From Aedes albopictus (Eukaryota > Arthropoda > Insecta > Diptera > Culicidae), in NCBI RefSeq assembly GCF_035046485.1, contig NC_085138.1, positions 425,989,265-426,053,264 on the forward strand: 64,000 nt of DNA. The letters run 5' to 3'. Below are positions 55,520-64,000 of this stretch, piece after piece. The notes below the pieces were generated by a model, which had not been told where the DNA came from, made no database searches, and was given only the letters and a program-made list of their open reading frames with translations. A program made the position numbers and the translations under genes. Position 1 is the stretch's first letter, and each line of letters opens with the position of its first letter.

Positions 55520-56688
55520 CAGTGGGGGTGTCATTGGGCCAAAATTGCATAGTCCTTCCTTTTATAAGTCGTTACAACAATATTTTAGCTCTAAATTAAC
55601 TTTAAATTTCGTATACTCGTTCATATAGGTATAACTCAGGACTAGTGTAGATATAAATGCTCTTATTTTTTTTTTTGACGATGTTGTAGCTTAATTAAAA
55701 TTGGCCCAATTTAACCACTTCTAGGGAGTGACATTTACCCAAATATTAAAAATCAACCAAAATTGTTCAATTTCACAAAATATTGATGGCTTATCAAAAA
55801 TATTGAATATATTGATACTTACGCACAGCTGATTAGTGTAAAATCCGTTTAAAATAGCTTCACAGACAAATAAACGTAAAAATTGAACCACATTGATTGT
55901 CATCTATCAACGATGCAATAGAAATCATCCGTTGTCACTTAAATATATTATACTAGCATCCTCAATAAAAGATAGAAGTATTCTTCATCAAATGCTAAAA
56001 TTATTTAGGTACGTAAGCTTGTGCGTGCCTTTGGATTTTGACTAAATCTTACAATAATCTCTGAAACTTTTCGCAGAATTGGGCATAAAATTCTATGAAC
56101 GATGTATGGAGCACTTTTACCTTGTAGTTTTATCTGAAAGTTTGACGAACAGTGTAAGGGTCGCACACGCTTAGCAAATCTTCGACAGAGCTGCGAAAGC
56201 GACTCTCCACGGAGTGAGTGTAATTTACACTCACCACGTGGAGAGTCGCCTTCATAGCTCTGTCGCGGCTTTATTATGCATGTGCGACCCTCACATTATT
56301 CGGCAAACTTTTAGATAAAACTATAAGCTAAAAGTGCTCCATACACTATTTTTTGATAGCATGCTTCTGAGCAGATATAACATCAAGTGAATTCTTTGCA
56401 AGTGAGTGTTCTCATCCCTGCATACCGGGTGTTCTTCTGTTTTCTAAAGAATATTTTAAAACAACGATTTTGTGTAGTATGTCTAACAATAAAATACACA
56501 TCACTGTTTCTTAGTTAAAAAATTAACTAAAGATCACTTTTTTCTACACCAGATGGTTGACGCAAGTTATATCTATCATATCCTACCTACTTTTGATAAT
56601 CACTTAGGTAAATGTTAGTTTTTTGAACGAAACATCTTTCTTGATTTTTGGTCCAAAGTTACCCCCAGGCCTAATGTCACCTTTACTG
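55520..56688. mobile_element. Inverted-repeat element with CAGTGGGGGTGTCATTGGGCC ends
   Basis: CAGTGGGGGTGTCATTGGGC at 55520 pairs with GGCCTAATGTCACCTTTACT (56669-56687), an imperfect inverted repeat of about 21 bp. It interrupts the copy C array. It contains the long palindrome at 56103-56345. I could not find a clear target duplication, so the superfamily is open. Confidence 0.65.
56103..56345. repeat. 243-bp near-perfect palindrome
   Basis: The dyad centre is near 56224 within GAGTGTAATTTACACTC. Arms of about 120 bp pair in order: TGTATGGAGCACTTTTA with its complement at the right edge, AGTTTTATCTGAAAGTTTG with CAAACTTTTAGATAAAACT, GGGTCGCACA with TGTGCGACCC, ACAGAGCT with AGCTCTGT, CGACTCTCCAC with GTGGAGAGTCG. 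It is a foldback element nested in the 55520-56688 element. Confidence 0.85.
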
Positions 56689-56858
56689 ACACGACTTATC
56701 GACAATCCGATGCACAATTAGTAAAAAATAGGGTCAGACCACATTAGATACTTCTCGGTACTATTGCGGGCTCGGATGTGCCTTCGAAAGCGGCTAAACA
56801 GTAAATTTGAATCAAACCCATACATTCGATATGTATATCAAATCGCGGCGATTAGGTA

Positions 56859-57799
56859 TAAAGCCTGTATCCGCAATAATCGGGACACAAAAGTACGGCA
56901 GTAACTCTGTACTGAATCAATAAAAATTGGTCAAAAATTAAGTGAGAACTCTTTGATGTATGTTTATTATTTGTGCAAAATCTCATAAAAATCGATGTAT
57001 TACTTTTAACTGTGGATGAGAAACAAACAGACGTGGTTTTTAAGATTTTGTACAATCAACACCAATTTTTATTCGCATACTAGATGGTTCTTTTCCGCTA
57101 CAATTCAAGGTTCTGTGAGGATAATTATGAAACTTTGTGAGTAGTAATGATACTTATAGAGACACTTTCTTGCAAAATTTCATCAAATTTTATCAATTGG
57201 ATTGAAAGTTTCTGGTGTTGATAGTGTTAGTGAAAATGTTTCATGTTTTTTCTGTGCGATGTTTGCCCCTTCATAACTTTTGAATGTATCTGCCAATTTT
57301 CATGAAATTTTCACAGAAGGTAGTTGATTATGTTTATATTATGCCTGCAAAATTTGATGATCTTTGGTGTAGTACTTTCAACAATACAATCAAAACAATA
57401 AGGGGTACTCACTAATTGTTGTCTGAGGGGCTAAAATCACGGTCAGCCCCAATATATGTTTCGACTATAAAATTGTTGATAGTGCATCGATTTTTTTGAA
57501 ATTTTGCCTATGCAAGTAAAGGGTGAGAGGTTTGTGTTCAAAATTTCAGTCATTTTCTTTATCAAATTCATAAGTTACAGCGTTGGCAAGGTAAACCAGG
57601 GGCTGTACAAAATTCAATTGCTCGCGTTCTACTGTTTCATTGCTACAACAAAAGGTACTTCACCGATTCACATGATATTTTGTAGGTGAAATGAACACAT
57701 TTTGATATATTATCAGGCAAAATTTGAGCAATTTTGATGTATCTATTGTAGAGTTACAGCCATATTTCTGTGTCCCGATTATTGCGGATACAGGCTTTA
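56859..57799. mobile_element. 937-bp TA-flanked mariner-like element
   Basis: TA at 56859-56860 and 57798-57799 flank perfect inverted ends of about 29 bp starting AAGCCTGTATCCGCAATAAT and continuing CGGGACACA. The interior has no transposase frame. A truncated copy lies at 24890-25156. It is inserted in an array unit of copy C. Confidence 0.85.
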
Positions 57800-58190
57800 G
57801 GTGAAGAATTAGCAATAAAATAATCTCAGACCATATCTGGGACAACCGATAGTGTCATGGAATCAGTTCCGGGTATCCCACCGGAAGTTACCAAATATAA
57901 AAATGAACCAAACTCACACCATACGACACATCAGATCGCAGATTTTTTGATAACCTAATGAACGGTTAGCAAGAAAATAGCCTTAGATTCCATATACCAA
58001 CTGTTGTGTAACAGAACTAACGTTCAAGTGATAAATCATATCGTGGCTTTGTTTGATGGCCTGATAAACGTTGGGTATGAACAGTGACGAATAGGTCTAA
58101 GTTCTCATAAATGATGACCTGAAAATCTAGAATGACGCTTCAAAATTTTGCGGCTGCATGACACTTGGTTGGTTTGAATTTTGGATCGTT

Positions 58191-59514
58191 GCACAATGAG
58201 AAAAAATAGGTATAAAACGCGAATAAATTCAATATCTCTGCTCGGAGTGGATGGATTCAGATGAATTTTTGACACAAACTGCAAAAATCTATACAGTTTC
58301 AGATAAGGGGGGTGTCATTCGCCGCACGATGCTGGAAATCGGTGTATCGGGTCCGTTTTACCCCACTATCTCTCGTTTTCATCTATTTGGAAAAATCCTG
58401 AAGTGAAAAATAAATGATTTATTTAATTTGTGTTTATATAAAAACTTCCGTAGTATCGAATGGAGCTGGTTTGGCTCACCGCACGGCCTTAAAAATTGAA
58501 TTATCTTCAAATAACTCCAATATCCCCTATTTTTTAAAACTTTCACATGCATTTCTGCCAGAAGTGGAACGCAATCGATAAGAGTAAGACCAACCTTATG
58601 TCAAATTGTCGATACTATGCAAATTTTTGCACAAATACGAGTTAAATGAGTCATTTATTTTGCACGCCAGTCGGGAATAGGGTAACCAATATAATTTGGA
58701 CCCCCATATATTTTGGACCCCCTGGGTCGTATTATCATAATTTTCACAGATGTAATGAAGAGATGACTAAAATTTGTAGAATCATTCGTTAAATTAGATT
58801 GTTTTGCACGAGCAACAATCATTTGCCCACGGGAAATATCATTATTTGCCTTGAAATTATTTTTTATTAATCTCGTCATCCGTGCGAGTGTCGCGGCATG
58901 TTTACGAAAAGAGAAAGTGGTGCTGGGGAAACTTGCAGATGTAAACAAAAACTTTTAGCATTCTAGCGAATTAAATTTGCAAAGTTCGTCTAATCAGCCT
59001 TTGTCAATCAAGTAATTAGGATGTGATCGAGCATATCCAAGTGGCAGATTCTTCGAAAATAGTTTCAAGTTGGTTTAAACACCGGGTGTCCAAAATATAT
59101 ACTTTAGGGGGTCCAAAATAAATTGGGACGTCCAAAATAGTGAAAGCTGATGCTTCAAAAATCAGTTATTTTCATCAAATTTTCGGCCAGAAATGACCTT
59201 GTGGGTATTTTTGACGGACAGTGGCGGCTTTTACGGTCATACCAACATCATCATTATGTGTAACACCCTCTGAATCTGTTTGTTCTCTAGGGGTCCAAAA
59301 TTCGACCGTTACCCTAGATGAGGATTTTCTCAAAAAGGTGAGAGAAAGAGAGCGTGGAGTAAAACGAGTTTAATACACTGATTTCCAGCATCGTGCGGCT
59401 TTAGTGAAACTATAGAGATTTTTGCATTTTGTGTCAAAAATTCATTAGAATCCATCCACTCCGAGCAGAGATATCGAATTTATTCGCGTTTTATACCTAT
59501 TTTTTCCACTGTGC
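58191..59514. mobile_element. Inverted-repeat element with ~200-bp arms
   Basis: GCACAATGAGAAAAAATAGG at 58191 pairs with CCTATTTTTTCCACTGTGC ending at 59514. Inward, ATAAAACGCGAATAAA, CTGCTCGGAGTGGATGGATT and GCCGCACGATGCTGGAAATC also pair with complements on the right, so the arms are about 200 bp. The centre is occupied by a second element at 58678-59316. No target duplication is certain. Confidence 0.8.
58678..59316. mobile_element. 635-bp TA-flanked MITE with GGGTAAC / TTTGGACCCC ends, doubly nested
   Basis: TA at 58678-58679 and 59315-59316 flank ends GGGTAACCAATATAATTTGG and, reversed, GGGTAACGGTCGAATTTTGG, each continuing ACCCC. The internal phrase GGACCCC/GGGGTCC recurs several times. 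It lies inside 58191-59514, which lies inside copy C. Confidence 0.8.
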
Positions 59515-59621
59515 GTTGTCTTATATTGACTGAATATCGGATGTCATGCTAGTATAAAATGTATCTATATAAAGCACGAGAAAGGCATCATCACCGCTAG
59601 GTGGATTAATTCGGGTTTTTT

Positions 59622-60814
59622 CCAATCTTGTCATCATAATAGAAGACTTAAGAGGAGTTGAATACACTTTTAAATTATATTCCTTAAAGTTATTCGCTAA
59701 ATGAAATTTTCCATTAAAATACAAATTAAAATATTTCCTCTATAAGCTCAAAATCTTACAATGATTTCTGCTCAAAAAGTCAATCACCCAAATAAGATTT
59801 AAAGAAAAAAAAAAAAAGTGATAGATAAACAAACAGAAAAATAAAAAAAATCATAAGCCAAATTTCACTAAATCGTGAAAAAAAAACATGGTAAAACAAT
59901 TTAAGATAACGAAAAATTATATTTATATCAAAATCAAAAGTTTGGGCCATTGGAAGGTAAAATTGGAATTTTCAGAGAAAGATCTCTTAAGATATTTGAA
60001 AAAATCTCGAGCAACGTTTGTAGTTAATTTTGTAAGTAGTCATATTTACTTGATGGGCTACAGCTCGTAGCAGTGAGTCTACACCGCATGAAGTATTCGC
60101 TCTCACTGATCTCGGTCCTGGGCCATTCGCTTCCAGTCGTCCTAAACGCCTAGATTCCTTAGGTCCTCCTCAACCAAAACGCTGTTTAGATACAACCTTT
60201 CACCGAGAAAAGCCAATGCAACCAAATTATTGTAATTATTGGTGATTACTCAAGTTTAGTGGAAGATTCAGAGTCTTGTACAACGTGAGTGTTGTCATAG
60301 TTTGTATCCTACGGAACTTCATCAGGCTTCGCAGGCGGAAAAAGGCCCGATTCGCAACCGCAATCCGTCTTTTGACCTCGCGGTTAGCATCATTATCCCG
60401 AATCACCGAGTACCAAGATACACAAATTCATAACAATCATACTCAATTGAAAATGCGTATATTTTCACTTGTTCACCGCGTGTGAAAGCAAATTCATTGG
60501 AACCGCAGCGCCAGTGCCAGTGCCTGTCAGAATAATATTATACCAAAGGAGACGGGGGTCGAACAAAACGCCACAAAAATATGCTTAACTCATTAAAATT
60601 GATAACATCAAAAATAATTATGCGAGAAATCAAAGCGCATATTATTTCGGCGCCGGGAAACCGACATTTAATCCTATTCGAGGCGATTCCGGCGAATGAG
60701 TCTACTCCATTCAGTGGTAATAACATTCGTCGAACGGCAATAATCACACGCCAGTGCCAGTGCCCGCACACCCATTATTAATAGCTTATGTTTCCGTTTT
60801 CTGTCTCATTTCAG
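59622..60814. other. Intron or upstream flank of the CUB exon
   Basis: 59640-60070 is AT-rich without structure. From about 60080 GC content rises and no repeat is recognised. The phrase GCCAGTGCCAGTGCC occurs twice, at about 60509 and 60751, bounding a 240-bp stretch. The last 30 bases are pyrimidine-rich and end in TTTCAG, the acceptor of the following exon. Whether the whole stretch is intron cannot be proved here. Confidence 0.5.
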
Positions 60815-61209
60815 CTCAATTTTGCTAAATTTAGCATTGGGAAATTCGTCCCCAGCATGAACAGCCTGGGCAGTGGCGGTCTGATGCAAGGCTACCAACC
60901 TCATCTGCACCAGCACCAGCAGCAGCAGCAAGAGCTGCACCAGTCGTCGTCGCACCACGAGGCATGCCTGGAAGGGTTCATGACCATCCGGGAGCAGGGC
61001 CTGCCCAACCTGAACGGGAAATGGTGCGGGACGGCTTCCGGCTATACGATCTACTACAGCGAAACCAAGTCGGTCAACGTAAGCATCCAGCTGGATCGGT
61101 TGCCTCCGATCGGAAGTGGTGGTGGGATGGGTGGATCGAATGGGGCAGCTAATGGGGTGGAGTTTCGGCTGATCTACAAATTTCTGAGGCAATCGGATGC
61201 GAAGCTTAG
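60815..61209 (+). CDS. Internal exon encoding a CUB-like domain segment
   Basis: A 395-nt exon bounded by an acceptor (polypyrimidine tract, TTTCAG at 60809-60814) and a donor (CTTAG|GTAAGT at 61210), entered in phase 0 and left with two bases over. It is the only stretch with clear coding composition. Residues 1-50 are low complexity: a Ser/Gly stretch then HLHQHQQQQQ and SSSHH from CAG/CAC codons. From residue 51 there is a CUB-like pattern: C51, LNGKWCG around residues 66-72, YYSETKSVNVSIQL at 80-93, a Gly/Ser/Asn-rich insertion, and FRLIYKFLR near the end. CUB domains are extracellular beta-sandwich interaction modules, usually in secreted or membrane proteins; this exon ends before the domain does. 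The gene is not identified, no start codon is claimed, and other exons lie outside the window. Confidence 0.8.
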
Positions 61210-63404
61210 GTAAGTGGTGTTTGTAGGCGGATATTTCGAGTTGTAGTGGCTTTTTTAGCTATTCACTCTTTTGAAATTCCAATAGAGCCTAGCCTGTGGG
61301 ATTATACATGACCTCACTTACCAGTTTTTTTACCAAATGTTTTTATTTGTCAGTGTTTATATATTTTGAAAATTGTAATTGTAAATCTATCATAAATCTA
61401 AAACTTTTTGCAAAAAAAGTTTTCTACTAAGAGAAAAAGAAACCTCTCTCTTGAGGAAAGGCTTGTTCAGAGAATAGATCTAATAGCCATTGTAAATAAG
61501 GATTGAAGAGTGTCAGTGATATACGGAGGTTCTATAAAAAATGTTCACAGCTATACCATGAGTAACTGTGAGGATTCTGGGTATCCGGTAATGATTCCAA
61601 TAAGAATTTACGCATCCCAGCAAGATCCTTGTAATCCTGCAGATACCAAGTGAATCCTATAGATGTATGAAGCATCTGAAAAGATGCGGATGCCGAAAGT
61701 AACTGGCTTATTCCAAAACAGTATGGGATCTCATCAAAAAAAGCTGGAGATTCTTTGAATGAGTGTAATCAGTTTCGGACCTTTTAATTCCGCCCTATGT
61801 TGCTTATCCTTTGACAGATACGCGTATTTCGACTACCACGTGTAATCTTCCTCAGTGTCAGTTATCCACTGATAACTGGAGATTCTTACAAAAAATAGGA
61901 ATTCATACAAGGGACTGTCGAATTGAAAAAAAAAGAACATATTTTAGCAGGATTCTGGAAAAATAAACTGATGAGTTCTGGAGATTTCAAGAGGATATTG
62001 GAACTTAAAAGTGATTCTGGGTAGAAACTGGGGTGGCAAATGACGACAAATAATGATATTCAAGAATGAAGCTACAAAATCTGGCAGTAAGCTTGAGATT
62101 TCTGCAAGAATTGGAAATGTTGACATAGTTTGGAGGAAAGTGAAATTGTCTGCTGCGGATTTCGGGGGCAAGTTGTCTGATAGTGGAAAAATAAGATGTA
62201 TGTCTGATATTAATTTTTGTAGAAACTACTGGCAAAAGACCTTCGTTGAAGGATCATGCATCGAAATTAATCAGAAGAGGACGCAATCAATGTGTGATGG
62301 TTGCATCACATATTGTAAGAGAATTTGTATTTGCTTACTAAAATGTTTATGTGAAACACATAATTAAAAGCAATTTGAAATATGAAATAGAACTCAATTC
62401 AACCGGGTCCGTAATGCTTGAAAAGGTGATTCCGGAAACCGGTGTCATGATGCTCTATTTTCAATATTTCACAAAATAACTGAATACCACAACAGCCAAT
62501 TAAACTCGAAATTTCATTACGAAGATCATTAGTCACGCCATTCCAGGTCCCAACAGTGCCGATGGCAGTGCATTGATATTTAATAATCTCTCTTAATTAG
62601 CTTGCTCAGCACAATAATGCACTCCCTGTCTGTCATCCTTCCCTTATGGTGCCCTGACCCTCCCTCCAATCGAAACAGAAAAGCTAGAAAGACTGTGTGG
62701 CACAATGTTATCATCAAAACAGCATTATAAAACTCCATATCGAATCAATAACTGCATCGATACCTCCTCATACAGTTGGGGGGCAATGCAGAGCCATAAA
62801 AACCCAGTAAATCCCCCGCGCTTCAGCACCCCCGCGAGATATGGGGTCAACGATGTCGATGGTAAAAAAATCCTGTGTATCAGGATGCTGTGAATAAAAA
62901 AAAGTCCTCGCTGGGGCTGCTGGATGCTATCAATAACAATCCCGCCGCGGCGTTGCTGCTGCTGCCCCACAGGTTCGTTGATTTCAGCATTTATCGAATT
63001 GTATTGGTGCAATCGAGGGTGGGAGGCGCACAGAAAAATACGTGTATATAAAATGAAAGCACTTCTGCTGCTGCATACATCGACGCGAGTCGTAAACCGG
63101 ATGGGAATGCATTAAAGTAAATTTAATATTGCGATTCCATATTTGCAGAGTTACTTTTTTTTTCTCGTTGTTCGACGATAAGAGTTCAACGTGTTTTTCG
63201 CTCTTCAGAGAACATGTTTTGAGCTGTTTGTTACTTCATAGATTTTTTCTGTTGTGGAATTCTGGATTGAGATAAAATGTTGAGCACTTTCACAGTTATT
63301 GCGCTCTTGCTCTCATTTTCATATCGTGTGGAAGGAAAGAAGCTTGTCTATGCTCAAGTAAATCGAGCAAATTGCCGTTACTTTCCTTTCTTTCCCATGA
63401 AAAT
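61210..63404. other. Intron after the CUB exon; partly unique
   Basis: The donor GTAAGT opens the intron. 61290-62370 is AT-rich; 61804-61860 contains a diverged copy of the CCTTTGACAGATACG word seen in the foldback element at 2399-2562. 62400-63110 is GC-richer and free of recognised repeats, with homeodomain-like TTAATTAGC near 62595 and CTG/GCTGCTG runs near 62950 and 63065; it is a candidate conserved non-coding region. Frames here lack domains. Confidence 0.45.
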
Positions 63405-63600
63405 CTCATGAGTTCCCCCGAAAACTTCTCATAAGCCCTCGGAAACTTCTCTTGCAACCCCATGGAATCAGCTGAGCCCTCGAAACGCTTCTAAAATCCC
63501 TTGGAATCTTTAATGACTCCCCTAAGAACCCCTAAATTTCCTAAAACCCCTCTAAACTCCATAAAACGGCTTGACGCTTTTCTAATAATCTCTCTTAAAC
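63405..63600. repeat. Degenerate minisatellite (AAACCCCTnGAA-like)
   Basis: Repeated phrases such as GCCCTCGGAAACTTCTC, CCCTCGAAACGCTTCTAAAA and AACCCCTCTAAACTCC with a period of roughly 13-16 bases. It is distinct from the GGAATT word. No gene. Confidence 0.55.
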
Positions 63601-63608
63601 AGTTCTAC

Positions 63609-64000
63609 TACAGATAAACAGACGAACACCTGTAGCAATTTTCTCGAAAATCCATCACCCACTTCACTCTACCAATTAGAATAACTAGCAGCAGAAATCC
63701 AATGTCGCGACTGTTCGTTTGACTAACATCTCGTTTGCAACGCCCTTACAGCGTCAGTAGCGGTACTAGAAGTGTCAAATAAAACTTGTTTATCAAAACA
63801 AAAGGTCCTCTATAAGATGGAAACTTAAAAATAGTGAATTAGAACAATTTAAGTTACTAAAATAATTAAATATGAAAAGTGACTACAGCGCCATTGAAGT
63901 TCTAGTGTATTTCTATTCTCTACCTTCATCTGGTGGAAATGTTACACGAAACACTGCGTTATGCAGAAGTCACTGTGACTTACTTCTGACAAACAAAAAC
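63609..64000. mobile_element. CAGACAAACAGACG-type MITE, second copy, cut by window edge
   Basis: CAGATAAACAGACGAACACC at 63611 and the internal GGTGGAAATGTTACACGAAA near 63936 match the element at 15649-15925. A 243-bp hAT-like element is inserted at 63675-63917. The right terminus TCTGACAAACAAAA is only partly inside the window. Confidence 0.7.
63667..63925. mobile_element. 243-bp hAT-like MITE, copy 2
   Basis: The element at 63675-63917 has the same length and ends as the one at 48791-49033. It is flanked by CTCTACCA and CTCTACCT (7 of 8 identical), the remains of an 8-bp duplication. It is nested in another MITE. Confidence 0.85.

Larger units (their letters stand above)
54111..59621 (+). 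mobile_element. Hairpin-ended composite repeat, copy C, expanded by nested insertions
   Basis: The left end TTTTTGCCTTTCTCGTACAC at 54111 begins the terminal hairpin. The right end CACGAGAAAGGCATCATCAC, CGCTAGGTGG, ATTAATTCGGG and a T-run finish at 59621. A (TG)n tract lies at 54241-54302 and the tandem array starts near 54500. The 5.5-kb length comes from at least three first-level insertions (55520-56688, 56859-57799, 58191-59514) and a second level inside two of them. Array fragments between them (56689-56858, 57800-58190) show the original continuity. Confidence 0.8.

Noticed and set aside
60964..61152. Alternative plus-strand frame within the CUB exon
   Set aside because: Frame-shifted shadow with no domain features.
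60806..61192. 128-codon minus-strand frame over the CUB exon
   Set aside because: Shadow of the plus-strand exon, whose splice sites and cysteine pattern fit the plus strand.

Overview
The window looks like nuclear DNA of a culicine mosquito, most probably Aedes (Ae. aegypti-like). The reasons are its AT richness, the very high density of short non-autonomous DNA transposons with terminal inverted repeats, tRNA-derived SINEs, degenerate BEL/Pao and LINE fragments, and a single insect-type coding exon with GT-AG splice sites and a CAG/histidine-glutamine tract. The species is an inference; I had no search tool. There is no bacterial operon, CRISPR array or complete autonomous transposon.

Layout. 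1-6.5 kb, 9.9-12.3 kb, 13.8-14.3 kb, 18.0-19.0 kb, 25.2-29.1 kb, 35.9-38.2 kb and 40.3-41.1 kb are filled by one highly diverged repeat whose unit is close to the 12-mer GGAATTCCTGGA. Its strand switches in blocks, and at least two blocks (3.84-6.65 kb and 10.75-13.29 kb) are colinear diverged copies of one long segment. Into this matrix have inserted two copies of a tRNA-derived SINE (one with a perfect 14-bp target duplication), piggyBac-like TTAA elements, TA-duplicating mariner-like elements, Harbinger-like TTA elements and hAT-like elements with 8-bp duplications. 6.66-9.2, 22.6-24.9 and 33.0-35.9 kb are comparatively unique sequence in which I recognise no gene.

31.2-33.0 kb and 45.9-49.7 kb hold two related composite elements. 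Their long terminal inverted repeats are arrays of near-self-complementary decamers (TTTCGCGGAA-type and TTTGGTCGAA-type), and their interiors share a dispersed ~30-bp word. 41.1-45.5 kb is a TTAA-flanked piggyBac-like element that has become the shell of a 152-bp satellite of about 21 units, about five on one strand and sixteen on the other, interrupted by a Harbinger-like insertion. 19.0-21.5, 51.0-54.0 and 54.1-59.6 kb are three same-orientation copies of another large repeat with hairpin ends, a (TG)n tract and an unrelated internal tandem repeat whose spacing is also 152 bp in the best-preserved copies. The third copy carries transposons nested up to three levels deep.

The only coding sequence I can support is a 395-nt internal exon at 60815-61209 (+) encoding a low-complexity Gln/His/Ser stretch followed by part of a CUB-like domain. 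It lies in long introns that carry the same repeats. The window is therefore best read as the intergenic or intronic flank of one gene, with most of the DNA made of layered mobile elements; the genes do not form a pathway.
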